From JAGPCK01 sp041675505 (GTDB taxonomy: Bacteria > Bacteroidota > Bacteroidia > UKL13-3): 64,000 nucleotides of DNA. Position numbers and translations under genes: made by a program. Every line of letters starts with the position of its first letter. Position 1 is the stretch's first letter. The DNA lies in the NCBI GenBank assembly GCA_041675505.1, contig JBAYTR010000010.1, positions 132,806-196,805 of the forward strand, given 5' to 3'. The notes under the pieces are model-generated. The model was given only the letters and a program-made list of their open reading frames with translations, did no database searches and was not told the origin of the DNA. Shown here one piece after another: positions 16,466-24,756 of this stretch.

Positions 16466-16927
16466 TTATTCAACCCAGTCAAATAAGTATTCTGTTTTGT
16501 GGTCAATTTCAAATTTGGCAAGAAAGTCAAGGTATTCTTCTTTAAATGAGCGTTTGCTGTGGTGTTGCTCTTGGTTCAAAATGTATTGGTATACCTGTTC
16601 AATTTGTGAATGTGCATAAGAAAAAGCTCCGTACCCTTCCTGCCAACTGAACTTACCCTTAACCCAGCCCTGTTCATTGATAAATTTGGAGGAGTTGTTT
16701 TTGATATCGCGCACCAAATCAGAAAGTGCCATTGACGGCTTCAAACCGATAAAACAATGTATGTGGTCTCCGACACCGTTTACAATTATAGGCTTTTGTT
16801 CTTTTGCTTTGATGATGCCGGATATGTATTTGTGTACCTCTGTACGCCATTCTTTGCGCATTAGGTTTTCTCTTCCTTTTACTGCAAACACAACCTGAAT
16901 GTAAATTTGCGAATAGGTTCCTGCCAT
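16466..16927 (-). CDS. REP-associated tyrosine transposase (IS200-like, RAYT)
   Basis: 153-residue Y1 HUH transposase. HUH motif DHIHCFIGL near residues 53-61; the catalytic tyrosine is in the helix QVYQYILNQEQHH. The start MAGTYSQIYIQVVFAVKGRE is typical of Bacteroidota IS200-like proteins. No partner TnpB is present, and the gene is bordered by palindromes rather than by simple IS ends, which suggests a domesticated RAYT acting on REP sequences. It lies downstream of menB, between two direct repeats that contain the menB tail. Confidence 0.9.
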   Translation of the reverse strand: MAGTYSQIYIQVVFAVKGRENLMRKEWRTEVHKYISGIIKAKEQKPIIVNGVGDHIHCFIGLKPSMALSDLVRDIKNNSSKFINEQGWVKGKFSWQEGYGAFSYAHSQIEQVYQYILNQEQHHSKRSFKEEYLDFLAKFEIDHKTEYLFDWVE

Positions 16928-16933
16928 ATTTAT

Positions 16934-17108
16934 TTCACCCCTTCGGGGTTTACTTGTTCGAGTGTTTTTTTAGAATCATTTCAGCCCTTCGGGCTTATGC
17001 TTGAATTAAATCAATTCAGATATCTGTTTACGGGAACTTCGGATATTTACTGAAATCAGGCTTACGTTTTTCAACGAATGAATTTTTGCCTTCTTTGGCC
17101 TCATCACT
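16934..17108. repeat. Direct repeat copy B (REP-like palindromes plus 3' end of menB)
   Basis: Counterpart of 15961-16132. It contains CCCCTTCGGGG, AGCCCTTCGGGCT and the true menB 3' end, so this is the ancestral location and copy A the derived one. Confidence 0.85.
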
Positions 17109-17852
17109 CAGGTAATACAACAGAGTGGCATCTCCGGCAAATTGCTGCAAGCCGGCTTGTCCATCCAGTTCCGCATTAAACGCACCTTTGAGCATACGCA
17201 AAGCCAGCGGACTTTTCTCCTGAATTTTTCTGCACCACTCAACGGTGGTTTGTTCCAATGCTTCTAAAGGAACCACTTTGTTTACCAATCCCATGTCCAG
17301 TGCATCCTGTGCATTGTACTGGTCGCACAGGAACCATATTTCGCGTGCTTTTTTCTGTCCTACCACTCGTGCTAGGTAACTTGCACCAAAGCCTCCGTCA
17401 AAGCTACCCACCTTAGGTCCGGTTTGCCCGAACTTAGCGTTTTCAGCAGCAATACTTAAATCGCAGATTACGTGCAGCACATGTCCGCCACCAATGGCCC
17501 AGCCGGCCACCATTGCAATTACGGGTTTGGGTATTCTGCGAATTTGCATTTGCAGGTCGAGCACGTTTAAACGAGGTACTCCATCATCACCCACATAGCC
17601 ACCGTGTCCGCGAACCTTTTGGTCGCCACCGCTGCAAAAGGCTTGTCCGCCCTCGCCTGTTAAAATAATGACATTGATATCCGGACGTTCTCTGCAAATG
17701 TCCATGGCATCACACATTTCCTTCACGGTTAACGGGGTGAAGGCGTTGTGTCGCTCAGGGCGGTTGATGCTTATTTTGGCAATACCTTCGTAAAAAGAGA
17801 ACAGGATCTCTTTGTATTCTTTAATAGGTGTCCAGTTGAATGTTGACTTCAT
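17028..17852 (-). CDS. menB: 1,4-dihydroxy-2-naphthoyl-CoA synthase
   Basis: Crotonase-fold enzyme closing the second ring in menaquinone synthesis. The 274-residue length fits. MenB-specific features are visible: FCSGGDQKVRGHGGYVGDDG (oxyanion and active-site loop), GWAIGGGHVLHVICDLSIAA, GPKVGSFDGGFGASYLARVVG and the C-terminal RKPDFSKYPKFP. No other men genes are in the window. The final ~27 codons are duplicated beyond the RAYT gene. Confidence 0.96.
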   Translation of the reverse strand: MKSTFNWTPIKEYKEILFSFYEGIAKISINRPERHNAFTPLTVKEMCDAMDICRERPDINVIILTGEGGQAFCSGGDQKVRGHGGYVGDDGVPRLNVLDLQMQIRRIPKPVIAMVAGWAIGGGHVLHVICDLSIAAENAKFGQTGPKVGSFDGGFGASYLARVVGQKKAREIWFLCDQYNAQDALDMGLVNKVVPLEALEQTTVEWCRKIQEKSPLALRMLKGAFNAELDGQAGLQQFAGDATLLYYLSDEAKEGKNSFVEKRKPDFSKYPKFP

Positions 17853-17871
17853 ATCTCTAAAAAATGAGGAG

Positions 17872-17879
17872 CAAAAATA
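17872..17879 (-). promoter_or_regulatory. -7 promoter element of menB
   Basis: Minus-strand TATTTTTG, a perfect TAnnTTTG match, 20 bp before the menB ATG. No -33 TTTG at the standard spacing. Confidence 0.45.
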
Positions 17880-17929
17880 ACACGTAAAACAACAGCTTGT
17901 TTGCTAAAGTTTGAAGATATGTTTCCTGA

Positions 17930-18209
17930 AAAGCAACGTCACCGCGAGGAACGAAGCGGTCTCCTAAATATTATCACCATCGTTCTAACAGGAGATTGCT
18001 TCTTCACTCCCAACGCACCACCCAATAGTTCATCGCAATGACGGTTTGTTGGGTGTTTTTCCTCCTCCTCAAAAAAGCAACGTCACCGCGAGGAACGAAG
18101 CGGTCTCCCAAATGTGAGCACCATCGTTCTTACAGGAGATTAGCTTCGCTGAACTAAAGTTTGCTTCTTCACACCCCCTCACCGCCCAACGGTTCATTGC
18201 AATGACGGT
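17930..18209. repeat. Two copies of a dispersed palindromic intergenic repeat
   Basis: Copies at 17930-18044 and 18074-18209. Each begins AAAGCAACGTCACCGCGAGG, continues AACGAAGCGGTCTCC, has CACCATCGTTCT-ACAGGAGATT in the middle and ends with TTCATYGCAATGACGG, whose complement resembles the start, so each copy is a long imperfect palindrome. This is a common Bacteroidota intergenic element. A related remnant is at 26180-26232. No gene is present in 17853-18306. Confidence 0.8.
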
Positions 18210-18213
18210 AAAC

Positions 18214-18252
18214 AAAAAATCCCGCACTAAATTTTAGTGCGGGATTTTTTTA
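18214..18252 (-). terminator. Rho-independent terminator of gdhA
   Basis: CCCGCACTAAA / TTTAGTGCGGG form an 11-bp perfect stem with A-run before and T-run after in either direction. It lies 55 bp beyond the gdhA stop on the minus strand and can work for both strands. Confidence 0.9.
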
Positions 18253-18306
18253 TGCTGTAGTTCGTGTCTATGCAGTGGTTCGTGTCACCACGAACAACAT
18301 ATGTTT

Positions 18307-19560
18307 CTAATAAATACCTCTCAACTTCATGGTGCTGGCTACTTTATCAATAGCCACAATGTAAGCGGCAATACGCATGCTTACACCGTATTTTTGAGAA
18401 GCCTGGTACACGCTTTCGAAAGCCTGTTTCATCACACGGTCAGCTCTGCGGTTAACACGCTCTTCTGTCCAGAAGTAACCTAAGCGGTTTTGTACCCACT
18501 CAAAGTAAGATACCGTTACACCACCGGCATTGGCCAAAATATCAGGAACCACCATGATGTTTTTCTTGTTCAGAATAGCATCAGCGTTAGAAGAAGTTGG
18601 TCCGTTGGCACCTTCTACTATCAATTTGGCTTTAACGTTATCTGCATTTTTATCGGTAATCTGGTCTTCCATGGCAGCAGGTACCAATACGTCAACGGCC
18701 AGTGTAAGCAGTTCTTCGTTGGTAATTTTGCTTCCGCCTTTCCAGCCTTCTAGTGTTCCTTTGTTTCCATCGCGGTAAGCTATTGCTCCGTCCACGTCAA
18801 TTCCGTCAGCATTGTGGTACGCACCGCTGATATCGGAAATGGCTACTATTTTTAATCCTTGTGAAGCAATCAGTTTTGCTGAAATGGAACCCACGTTACC
18901 AAAACCTTGCACGGCACAGGTAGCACCTATAGGGTTGATACCTAATTTAGCCAGAGCGGAACGGGTTGACACCATAACACCACGGCCGGTAGCTTCCACA
19001 CGACCCAGTGAACCGCCCAGCACCAATGGCTTACCGGTTACTACGGCAGGAGAAGAGAAACCTTTCATTTTTGAATATTCGTCCATGAGCCAGGCCATTT
19101 CCTGTTGGCCGGTACCCATATCAGGTGCAGGAATATCTTTATCCGGACCAAACACATCAAACATGGCTGACGTGTAAGCGCGGGTTAAACGCTCCAGCTC
19201 GCCTTTCGACATGCTGCGGGGGTCACATTTAATACCGCCTTTACCGCCACCGTAAGGAATACCTACTACGGCACACTTCCAGGTCATCCAGGCTGCCAAA
19301 GCTTTTACTTCGTCCTGATTTACATCCATGCTGTAACGGATACCGCCTTTTGACGGGCCCAGGTAGCCGTTATGAATTACGCGGTGTCCCTCAAATACTT
19401 TCACCGTGCCATCGTCCATGGTTACCGGAAGGTTCACCATCACTGATTTTTGCGGATACTTCAATACGTTGTAAGTAGATTCGTCAAGACCAAGAATTTT
19501 AGTGGCCTCATCAAAGCGCGACATCATAGAGTCGAGCGGGTTAAGATGTTGTTGTGACAT
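18307..19560 (-). CDS. gdhA: Glutamate dehydrogenase (Glu/Leu/Phe/Val dehydrogenase family)
   Basis: 417-residue oxidative deaminase linking glutamate and 2-oxoglutarate. The active-site segment reads GGIRYSMDVNQDEVKALA...KCAVVGIPYGGGKGGI, with the catalytic Lys in the GGGKGG region, and CPAPDMGTG-like DIPAPDMGTGQQEM follows. The Rossmann part has CAVQGFGNVGSISA. The length is that of the ~420-residue hexameric class (GdhII/RocG-like), which is often NAD-dependent; cofactor use cannot be settled by eye. Confidence 0.93.
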   Translation of the reverse strand: MSQQHLNPLDSMMSRFDEATKILGLDESTYNVLKYPQKSVMVNLPVTMDDGTVKVFEGHRVIHNGYLGPSKGGIRYSMDVNQDEVKALAAWMTWKCAVVGIPYGGGKGGIKCDPRSMSKGELERLTRAYTSAMFDVFGPDKDIPAPDMGTGQQEMAWLMDEYSKMKGFSSPAVVTGKPLVLGGSLGRVEATGRGVMVSTRSALAKLGINPIGATCAVQGFGNVGSISAKLIASQGLKIVAISDISGAYHNADGIDVDGAIAYRDGNKGTLEGWKGGSKITNEELLTLAVDVLVPAAMEDQITDKNADNVKAKLIVEGANGPTSSNADAILNKKNIMVVPDILANAGGVTVSYFEWVQNRLGYFWTEERVNRRADRVMKQAFESVYQASQKYGVSMRIAAYIVAIDKVASTMKLRGIY

Positions 19561-19591
19561 ATAAAATGATTGACTGTGTTAAAATCGGGGG

Positions 19592-19599
19592 CAAAAGTA
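19592..19599 (-). promoter_or_regulatory. -7 promoter element of gdhA
   Basis: Minus-strand TACTTTTG, a perfect TAnnTTTG match, about 32 bp before the gdhA start and just downstream of cdsA. Confidence 0.5.
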
Positions 19600-19617
19600 A
19601 GTAAAATCTATGTGCCG

Positions 19618-20430
19618 TTAAGAAATAATTAACACATATGCGTACACGAAAGGAGACGCTAAAAGCGTGGCATCAAAGCGGTCGAGCAAACCTCCGTGAC
19701 CGGGCAAAATATTACCTGAGTCTTTGATATTCAGGCTACGTTTGAGCATGGATTCTACCAGGTCGCCCAAAGATCCGAAAACAGCGGCTGTTAATCCTAA
19801 GCCTATCCACTGCACCGGGTTGAAATAATCTGATTGTGTGGAGAAGATATAAGCGGCTATTCCTACGCATAGTAATCCGCCCAAAGTACCCTCCACGGTT
19901 TTGTTGGGCGATATACGTTTAAACAAGGGTGTTTTACCTATCATGCGGCCAATGAGGTAAGCAAACGTATCGTTGGTCCAGATGAAGATGAGCACACTCA
20001 ACGGCAGTATGTAATCATATGCAGCACTATCGAGCACGCTAAGATTAAACAACAACACAAAAGGAATGGCCACATAAAGCCAACCGGTTACTATGTACGC
20101 AATACGTTCAAAAGGTTTCTCAGCACCGGAAAACAACTCCATAATAAATGTACCGAATACCAAGGCGAACACTACTCCGTTTAAAATGTTGTAAGAGCGT
20201 TCATCCCAAAAGTGCATGCACAGTAAAAACAATACCGCTCCGGTAATGGCTCCGTACAAACGCAATGAAAAACGTTCATCGGGTATAAGCAGTTTATAAA
20301 ACTCCAGCAAGGCACCAAATGTAACCAAGGCACACAAGGCCATAAATGTATACGGGCCGGCCAACATAGCGCCCACCACAATTACCACAAAGAAAAAGCC
20401 CGTAATGGCCCGTTGGGTTAAGTTATTCAT
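19618..20430 (-). CDS. cdsA: Phosphatidate cytidylyltransferase
   Basis: Makes CDP-diacylglycerol for phospholipid synthesis. The 270-residue membrane protein has about seven hydrophobic segments and the CdsA signature: TNDTFAYLIGRMIG, then KRISPNKTVEGTLGG, and SLGDLVESMLKRSLNIKDSG joined to LPGHGGLLDRFD. It is the last gene of a minus-strand unit DUF2007-cdsA, overlapping the DUF2007 gene by 8 bp. pssA and psd, the next enzymes of the pathway, are also in this window. Confidence 0.95.
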   Translation of the reverse strand: MNNLTQRAITGFFFVVIVVGAMLAGPYTFMALCALVTFGALLEFYKLLIPDERFSLRLYGAITGAVLFLLCMHFWDERSYNILNGVVFALVFGTFIMELFSGAEKPFERIAYIVTGWLYVAIPFVLLFNLSVLDSAAYDYILPLSVLIFIWTNDTFAYLIGRMIGKTPLFKRISPNKTVEGTLGGLLCVGIAAYIFSTQSDYFNPVQWIGLGLTAAVFGSLGDLVESMLKRSLNIKDSGNILPGHGGLLDRFDATLLASPFVYAYVLIIS

Positions 20431-20632
20431 GTTTCAAATCCTTCAATACCTGCAAGGCGGTAACCACCAGCGAGGCGTGGCAATATACTTCGATGTTTCC
20501 GAAATTTCCGTAGCAACTGTCGCGTTTATTCAACTCCACCGCTTCAATGCCGTTTTCATTCAGCAAACTTTTGGCCATCTCCGCCTCTACGGGGCTACGC
20601 GTGCTGTATATTCTGGTCCAGTCCTGTTCCAT
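20423..20632 (-). CDS. DUF2007 small protein
   Basis: 69-residue soluble protein with the DUF2007 pattern: IYSTRSPVEAEMAKSLLNENGIEAVEL, then a short loop and VYCHASLVVTALQVLKD. The fold is GlnB-like; the exact function is unknown. It lies between the CPBP protease gene (overlap 38 bp) and cdsA (overlap 8 bp), and such placement near cdsA is common in Bacteroidota. Confidence 0.85.
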   Translation of the reverse strand: MEQDWTRIYSTRSPVEAEMAKSLLNENGIEAVELNKRDSCYGNFGNIEVYCHASLVVTALQVLKDLKHE

Positions 20633-21545
20633 TGGTTGTTGTTTTTTTCTTTGCCCAATACACTACAGTAGCTGCAGTAAAAAGTATACTCAAAACGGTG
20701 GCATACCAGGGGTAGCTGTAGTTTTCACTCAAAAGGGCCACATTACTTTTATCTAAATGAAAATGGCCAATTACTACTGCGGTGGCGTTGTTCATAAAAT
20801 GAAAAATAATGCCCGGCCATAAACTTCCGCTGTACACCATCAGGTAACCCAATACACCACCCAGCAACATGCGCGGTAAAAAACCGTAAAACTGAAAATG
20901 TATGGCACTGAATATGGCGGCTGATACCCACACGGCTAAATGTACCCGATTGGTTTTACGCAACAGCAACTGCTGCAAACCCGCTCTGAACAACAACTCT
21001 TCACATATGCCCGGTATAAGCGCAATCACTAAAAGTTTTACTGCCAGCATCAGTGTTCCTTCGCTGTATAAAATGGCCTCGGTTAATTCTGCGGCTGATT
21101 GTTCAGCCCCTTTCATCCAGTTTTCAAGCCAATATAACGCCTCAGGCAACTGCATGTTTTCATTGAGCTGAACGGTATAGGTAAGCAAGGGGTTTACTGC
21201 CAGCAACACCACGGGTGCACTTATAAAAAAGAGCAGACTTCCGCTGCGGTTCATTTGTGTAAACTGCGCAAAAGGTTCATTCAGTTGTTTGGCTACTAAA
21301 AACACGGGAATACAAAACGTTCCCAAGGCCCAGATGGTTTGAATAAATAATAACGCGTGCAACACCCCGGGGTCGCTTTGGTACTGACTCAATGCATAAG
21401 GATTTCCCAATGCATCAATGCCGAAAACGGGCTGTACCAGCACAAAGGCCAGCATATACGAACCCGCAAAACAAGCCACGGTGTAGCCGGCCAGTTGCAT
21501 AAATATACGCGAAGGAAGCGGAGAACGGGCTGATTCTATGTGCAT
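20595..21545 (-). CDS. CPBP-family intramembrane metalloprotease
   Basis: 316 residues from MHIESARSPLPSR; the open frame extends 39 codons upstream, but that part reads back through the dus promoter and does not look like protein-coding sequence. The CAAX-protease/Abi signature is complete: motif 1 PGICEELLFRAGLQ (EExxxR), motif 2 FSAIHFQFYGFLPRM and motif 3 GIIFHFMNN, in a protein with about eight membrane segments. Substrate unknown. Divergent from dus. Confidence 0.9.
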   Translation of the reverse strand: MHIESARSPLPSRIFMQLAGYTVACFAGSYMLAFVLVQPVFGIDALGNPYALSQYQSDPGVLHALLFIQTIWALGTFCIPVFLVAKQLNEPFAQFTQMNRSGSLLFFISAPVVLLAVNPLLTYTVQLNENMQLPEALYWLENWMKGAEQSAAELTEAILYSEGTLMLAVKLLVIALIPGICEELLFRAGLQQLLLRKTNRVHLAVWVSAAIFSAIHFQFYGFLPRMLLGGVLGYLMVYSGSLWPGIIFHFMNNATAVVIGHFHLDKSNVALLSENYSYPWYATVLSILFTAATVVYWAKKKTTTNGTGLDQNIQHA

Positions 21546-21551
21546 TTTGTT

Positions 21552-21559
21552 TACCTTTG
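21552..21559 (+). promoter_or_regulatory. -7 promoter element for dus
   Basis: TACCTTTG, a perfect TAnnTTTG match. Transcription would begin near 21566-21572, downstream of the upstream-most TTG of the frame at 21557, which argues for the GTG start at 21584. Confidence 0.65.
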
Positions 21560-21583
21560 TGCCGCAAAAATAAGCAAAGCACG

Positions 21584-22591
21584 GTGGTAAAAATCGGGAA
21601 TATTGAATTGGGAGAATTTCCTTTACTGCTCGCACCCATGGAGGATGTGAGTGACCCGCCATTCCGTTATGTGTGCAAACAAAACGGGGCCGACCTGATG
21701 TACACCGAGTTTATTTCCAGCGAAGGCCTCATTCGCGATGCGATTAAAAGCCGACACAAGCTGGATATTTTTGACTACGAGCGCCCCATAGGCATTCAGA
21801 TATTTGGCGGTGATGAAGAAGCCATGGCCCTGGCAACACAAATTGTGGATGCTACCCAACCCGATTTGGTGGATATTAACTTTGGTTGCCCCGTAAAAAA
21901 AGTAGTGTGCAAAGGTGCCGGTGCAGCCGTGCTTAAAGACATTGATTTAATGGTGCGCCTTACTGAAGCTGTGGTGCGTTCTACCAAATTACCCGTTACC
22001 GTTAAAACCCGCCTGGGTTGGGACGATACCACTAAAAATATTGAAGAAGTAGCCGAGCGTTTGCAGGATGTAGGGGTAAAAGCCCTGAGCATACACGGCC
22101 GCACCCGCGCACAACTGTACAAAGGCGAGGCCGACTGGAGCCTGATTGCCGCTGTGAAAAATAACCAACGCATGCACATTCCCGTTTTTGGTAACGGAGA
22201 TATTGATACCCCGCAAAAAGCACTGGAATATAAAAACCGCTACGGGGTGGATGGTATAATGATTGGCCGCGCTTCCATAGGTAACCCCTGGGTGTTTAAT
22301 GAGATTAAACACTTTTTAAAAACAGGCGAAACCTTGCCCGGGCCCACCGTTAACGACCGGGTAAACGTGTGCCGCATTCACCTGCAAAAATCATGTGAGT
22401 GGAAGGGAGAGAAAACAGGCGTTTTTGAAATGCGCAGGCATTATGCCCAGTATTTCCAAGGCTTTAACCACTTTAAACAGTACCGCACCCGCTTAGTCTC
22501 TGCCGACAATCTCCCTGAACTGCATCAAATACTGGACGAGGTGTTGGCATTCTATACCACCAACCAACCCGTTTTAGCTTTAACTTCGTAA
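21584..22591 (+). CDS. dus: tRNA-dihydrouridine synthase (DusB type)
   Basis: FMN enzyme reducing uridine to dihydrouridine in tRNA. From the GTG start it is 335 residues, beginning VKIGNIELGEFPLLLAPMED. Diagnostic motifs: DINFGCPVKKVVCKGAGAA with the catalytic Cys in the KVVCKGAG loop, VKTRLGWDD, IHGRTRAQLYKG, and DGIMIGRASIGNPWVF. The frame opens earlier at a TTG (21557), but that codon lies inside the -7 promoter element. pssA begins 5 bp downstream. Confidence 0.92.
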   Translation: MVKIGNIELGEFPLLLAPMEDVSDPPFRYVCKQNGADLMYTEFISSEGLIRDAIKSRHKLDIFDYERPIGIQIFGGDEEAMALATQIVDATQPDLVDINFGCPVKKVVCKGAGAAVLKDIDLMVRLTEAVVRSTKLPVTVKTRLGWDDTTKNIEEVAERLQDVGVKALSIHGRTRAQLYKGEADWSLIAAVKNNQRMHIPVFGNGDIDTPQKALEYKNRYGVDGIMIGRASIGNPWVFNEIKHFLKTGETLPGPTVNDRVNVCRIHLQKSCEWKGEKTGVFEMRRHYAQYFQGFNHFKQYRTRLVSADNLPELHQILDEVLAFYTTNQPVLALTS

Positions 22592-22596
22592 GCACT

Positions 22597-23331
22597 TTGA
22601 ACACCATACGCCAAAACATTCCCAATGCCGTTACCGCCCTTAACTTAGTGTGCGGTTGTATAGCCATCAATTTTGTATTTCCTGATACTATGGGGTATGA
22701 CAACTGGGTGTATGCCTCGTTGTTTATTTTAGCCGCTGCCGTTTGCGATTTTTTTGACGGCTTTGTGGCCCGTGCTTTACACGTACACTCTGAGCTGGGC
22801 AAGCAACTCGACTCACTGGCCGATGTGGTTAGTTTTGGTGTGGCCCCTGCTTTTCTGTTGATGAAAATGCTGGAGAAAGCCGATCAATGGAGCCTGGTAC
22901 CCTTCTCGGTTTCCATTACCAAATACGTGGCCTTGCTGGTAGCTGTTTTCTCGGCTGTGCGGTTGGCAAAGTTTAATATTGATACCCGCCAAAGCCACCA
23001 CTTTATTGGCTTGCCTACACCGGCCAATGCCATGCTCATTGCCTCGCTGCCCCTCATTATAGAGTTTGCTGATGGGCGGTTTGATTTTATTATGCTGAGC
23101 CCCTGGTTTTTGTTCCCGCTCATTTTTTTAAGCAGTTATTTACTGGTGGCACCGCTGCCGTTAATTGCGTTAAAGTTTAAAGACTACTCCCTGCAAAACA
23201 ATAAACCACGTTACCTGCTCATAGCCTCGGGCGTGTTGTTTACGTTGCTCTTCGGGTTTTTTGCCATACCACTTACCATAGGCACTTATATTGTGCTGTC
23301 CATTGTGTTCAGAAAAGAGATTGTGAGGTAG
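22597..23331 (+). CDS. pssA: CDP-diacylglycerol--serine O-phosphatidyltransferase
   Basis: Makes phosphatidylserine from CDP-DAG and serine. 244 residues with about seven membrane helices. The CDP-alcohol phosphotransferase motif is complete: CDFFDGFVARALHVHSELGK, then LDSLADVVSFG (D-x2-DG-x2-AR-x8-G-x3-D-x3-D). The start is TTG; the next residues NTIRQNIPNAVTALNLVCGC are the conserved N-terminus, so the TTG is convincing. It works between CdsA (19.6 kb) and Psd (30.0 kb). Confidence 0.93.
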   Translation: MNTIRQNIPNAVTALNLVCGCIAINFVFPDTMGYDNWVYASLFILAAAVCDFFDGFVARALHVHSELGKQLDSLADVVSFGVAPAFLLMKMLEKADQWSLVPFSVSITKYVALLVAVFSAVRLAKFNIDTRQSHHFIGLPTPANAMLIASLPLIIEFADGRFDFIMLSPWFLFPLIFLSSYLLVAPLPLIALKFKDYSLQNNKPRYLLIASGVLFTLLFGFFAIPLTIGTYIVLSIVFRKEIVR

Positions 23332-23418
23332 GTACAACCATTATCCCTTTTTCTTACATTTGAGTTTGTAAACTATGGGTGTTCTTTAGCAAAGAATGCA
23401 AAAACTAATTATATATAG

Positions 23419-24144
23419 ATGCGTAATCCAGCCTGGCATAGAGATGAAATTATTTTGGCACTTGATTTATATTCCAAAATTCAGCCGGGTCAAATCAAAG
23501 CAAGCAACCCAGATATAAAGGAATTATCTAGAGTATTAAATCGACTACCTATTTTCGATGTCAAACCAGATGAGGCAAAATTTAGAAATGCTAATGGAGT
23601 TAGTTTAAAGTTAAGTAACTTTCTTGCAATAGATGAGTCCTATCATGGAAAAGGCATGAGGTCCTTTAGTAAATTGGATAAAAAAGTATTCAAAGAATTT
23701 GAATCGAATACAAAACGATTACATGAAGTTGCAAAAACTATTAGAAAAATAGCTGAAGACCCTAAATTACCTAACCAACTCTATCTGATACCTGAAGAGG
23801 AAGAGGGAGAAAAGAATGAGATACTTGAAGGGGCTGTAATATATAAATTACATAAGTTTAGAGAACGTAATACTGATATTGTTCTTAAAAAGAAGGAAGT
23901 AGAGTTTAAGAAAAACGGTAGCCTTCTTTGCGAGGCGTGTGAATTTGATTTTCACACTAAGTATGGTGAATTGGGATTTAAGTATATTGAATGTCACCAT
24001 CGCACCCCACTGTCAGAATTTACCAGCTCAACGAGAACAACACTTCATGATTTAGCATTAGTTTGTTCAAACTGTCACCGCATGTTACATAGAAAGTTAG
24101 ATACACTTAGTGTTGAGAATCTAAAACTATTATTAAGATATTAA
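23419..24144 (+). CDS. McrA-like HNH endonuclease
   Basis: 241 residues. The N-terminal ~110 residues (ALDLYSKIQPGQIK, ELSRVLNRLPI, RNANGVSLKLSNFLAID, GKGMRSFSKLDKKVF) form a domain typical of putative type IV (McrA-like) restriction endonucleases. The C-terminal HNH nuclease has CEACEFDF, the catalytic ECHHRTPLSEF and the second zinc pair CSNCHRMLH. Expected role: cutting modified or foreign DNA. It opens an A/T-rich four-gene run unlike the flanking housekeeping genes, and is followed after 14 bp by a PD-(D/E)XK-like gene, which suggests a transferred defence cassette. Confidence 0.88.
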   Translation: MRNPAWHRDEIILALDLYSKIQPGQIKASNPDIKELSRVLNRLPIFDVKPDEAKFRNANGVSLKLSNFLAIDESYHGKGMRSFSKLDKKVFKEFESNTKRLHEVAKTIRKIAEDPKLPNQLYLIPEEEEGEKNEILEGAVIYKLHKFRERNTDIVLKKKEVEFKKNGSLLCEACEFDFHTKYGELGFKYIECHHRTPLSEFTSSTRTTLHDLALVCSNCHRMLHRKLDTLSVENLKLLLRY

Positions 24145-24158
24145 TTAACCAATTATAT

Positions 24159-24734
24159 ATGACAAATCCTGCTGAAAGTGAAGGTGAAGAATACATAGCT
24201 GATTATCTAAGGCAAGTAAATATTAAATTCATCCAACAGTGTCGTATTACAAACCTTACGGGTGATACATATCAATTTAGGGTCGCAGACTTCTATTTGC
24301 CTGACTACAAAGTCTATATTGAGTTTGAGGGGTTATATAACAATCCAGAGCACAAAAAGAACTATCAAGAGAAGAGTAAGATATACGCTACTAACAACAT
24401 CCCATGTGTATACATATTTCCCGAGAATTTAGGGTTCATTTATTTTGCATTCGATAAACGAATTCAAAAAGAAATGAAAAAGTATAACCTCACAAAGGAA
24501 CTTAGACGATATCATTTCAAGAAGTTAATAATGTACCATTCCGAAAGAGTGATTTTTATTGTCTTTTTTGCGCTTCTTGCTCTCTTTTACACTGATGTAA
24601 ACTCTTTGAATCAACAAACTGGAATTAGGCTGGTTGGAATTTTAGGAATTGTATTCCAAGCCTCAAAAATTATTACAGCATATTTCGACATCTTCAAATT
24701 AGACAAACAACCTCTTGTATTAAAAAACACATAA
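24159..24734 (+). CDS. PD-(D/E)XK-like nuclease with C-terminal membrane segments
   Basis: 191 residues. The N-terminal half resembles the restriction-endonuclease-like fold: SEGEEYIADYLRQVNIKF (first Glu helix), then VADFYLPDYKVYIEFEG (D...ExxG core) and the helix KIYATNNIPCVYIFPENL. The lysine of the canonical D-ExK is replaced by Gly in EFEG, so activity is uncertain. The C-terminal half has two hydrophobic segments (VIFIVFFALLALFY and LVGILGIVFQASKIITAY), an unusual anchor for a nuclease. It sits directly after the HNH gene on the same strand. Confidence 0.65.
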   Translation: MTNPAESEGEEYIADYLRQVNIKFIQQCRITNLTGDTYQFRVADFYLPDYKVYIEFEGLYNNPEHKKNYQEKSKIYATNNIPCVYIFPENLGFIYFAFDKRIQKEMKKYNLTKELRRYHFKKLIMYHSERVIFIVFFALLALFYTDVNSLNQQTGIRLVGILGIVFQASKIITAYFDIFKLDKQPLVLKNT

Positions 24735-24756
24735 AGGCCTCCTAATTATAAATTAA

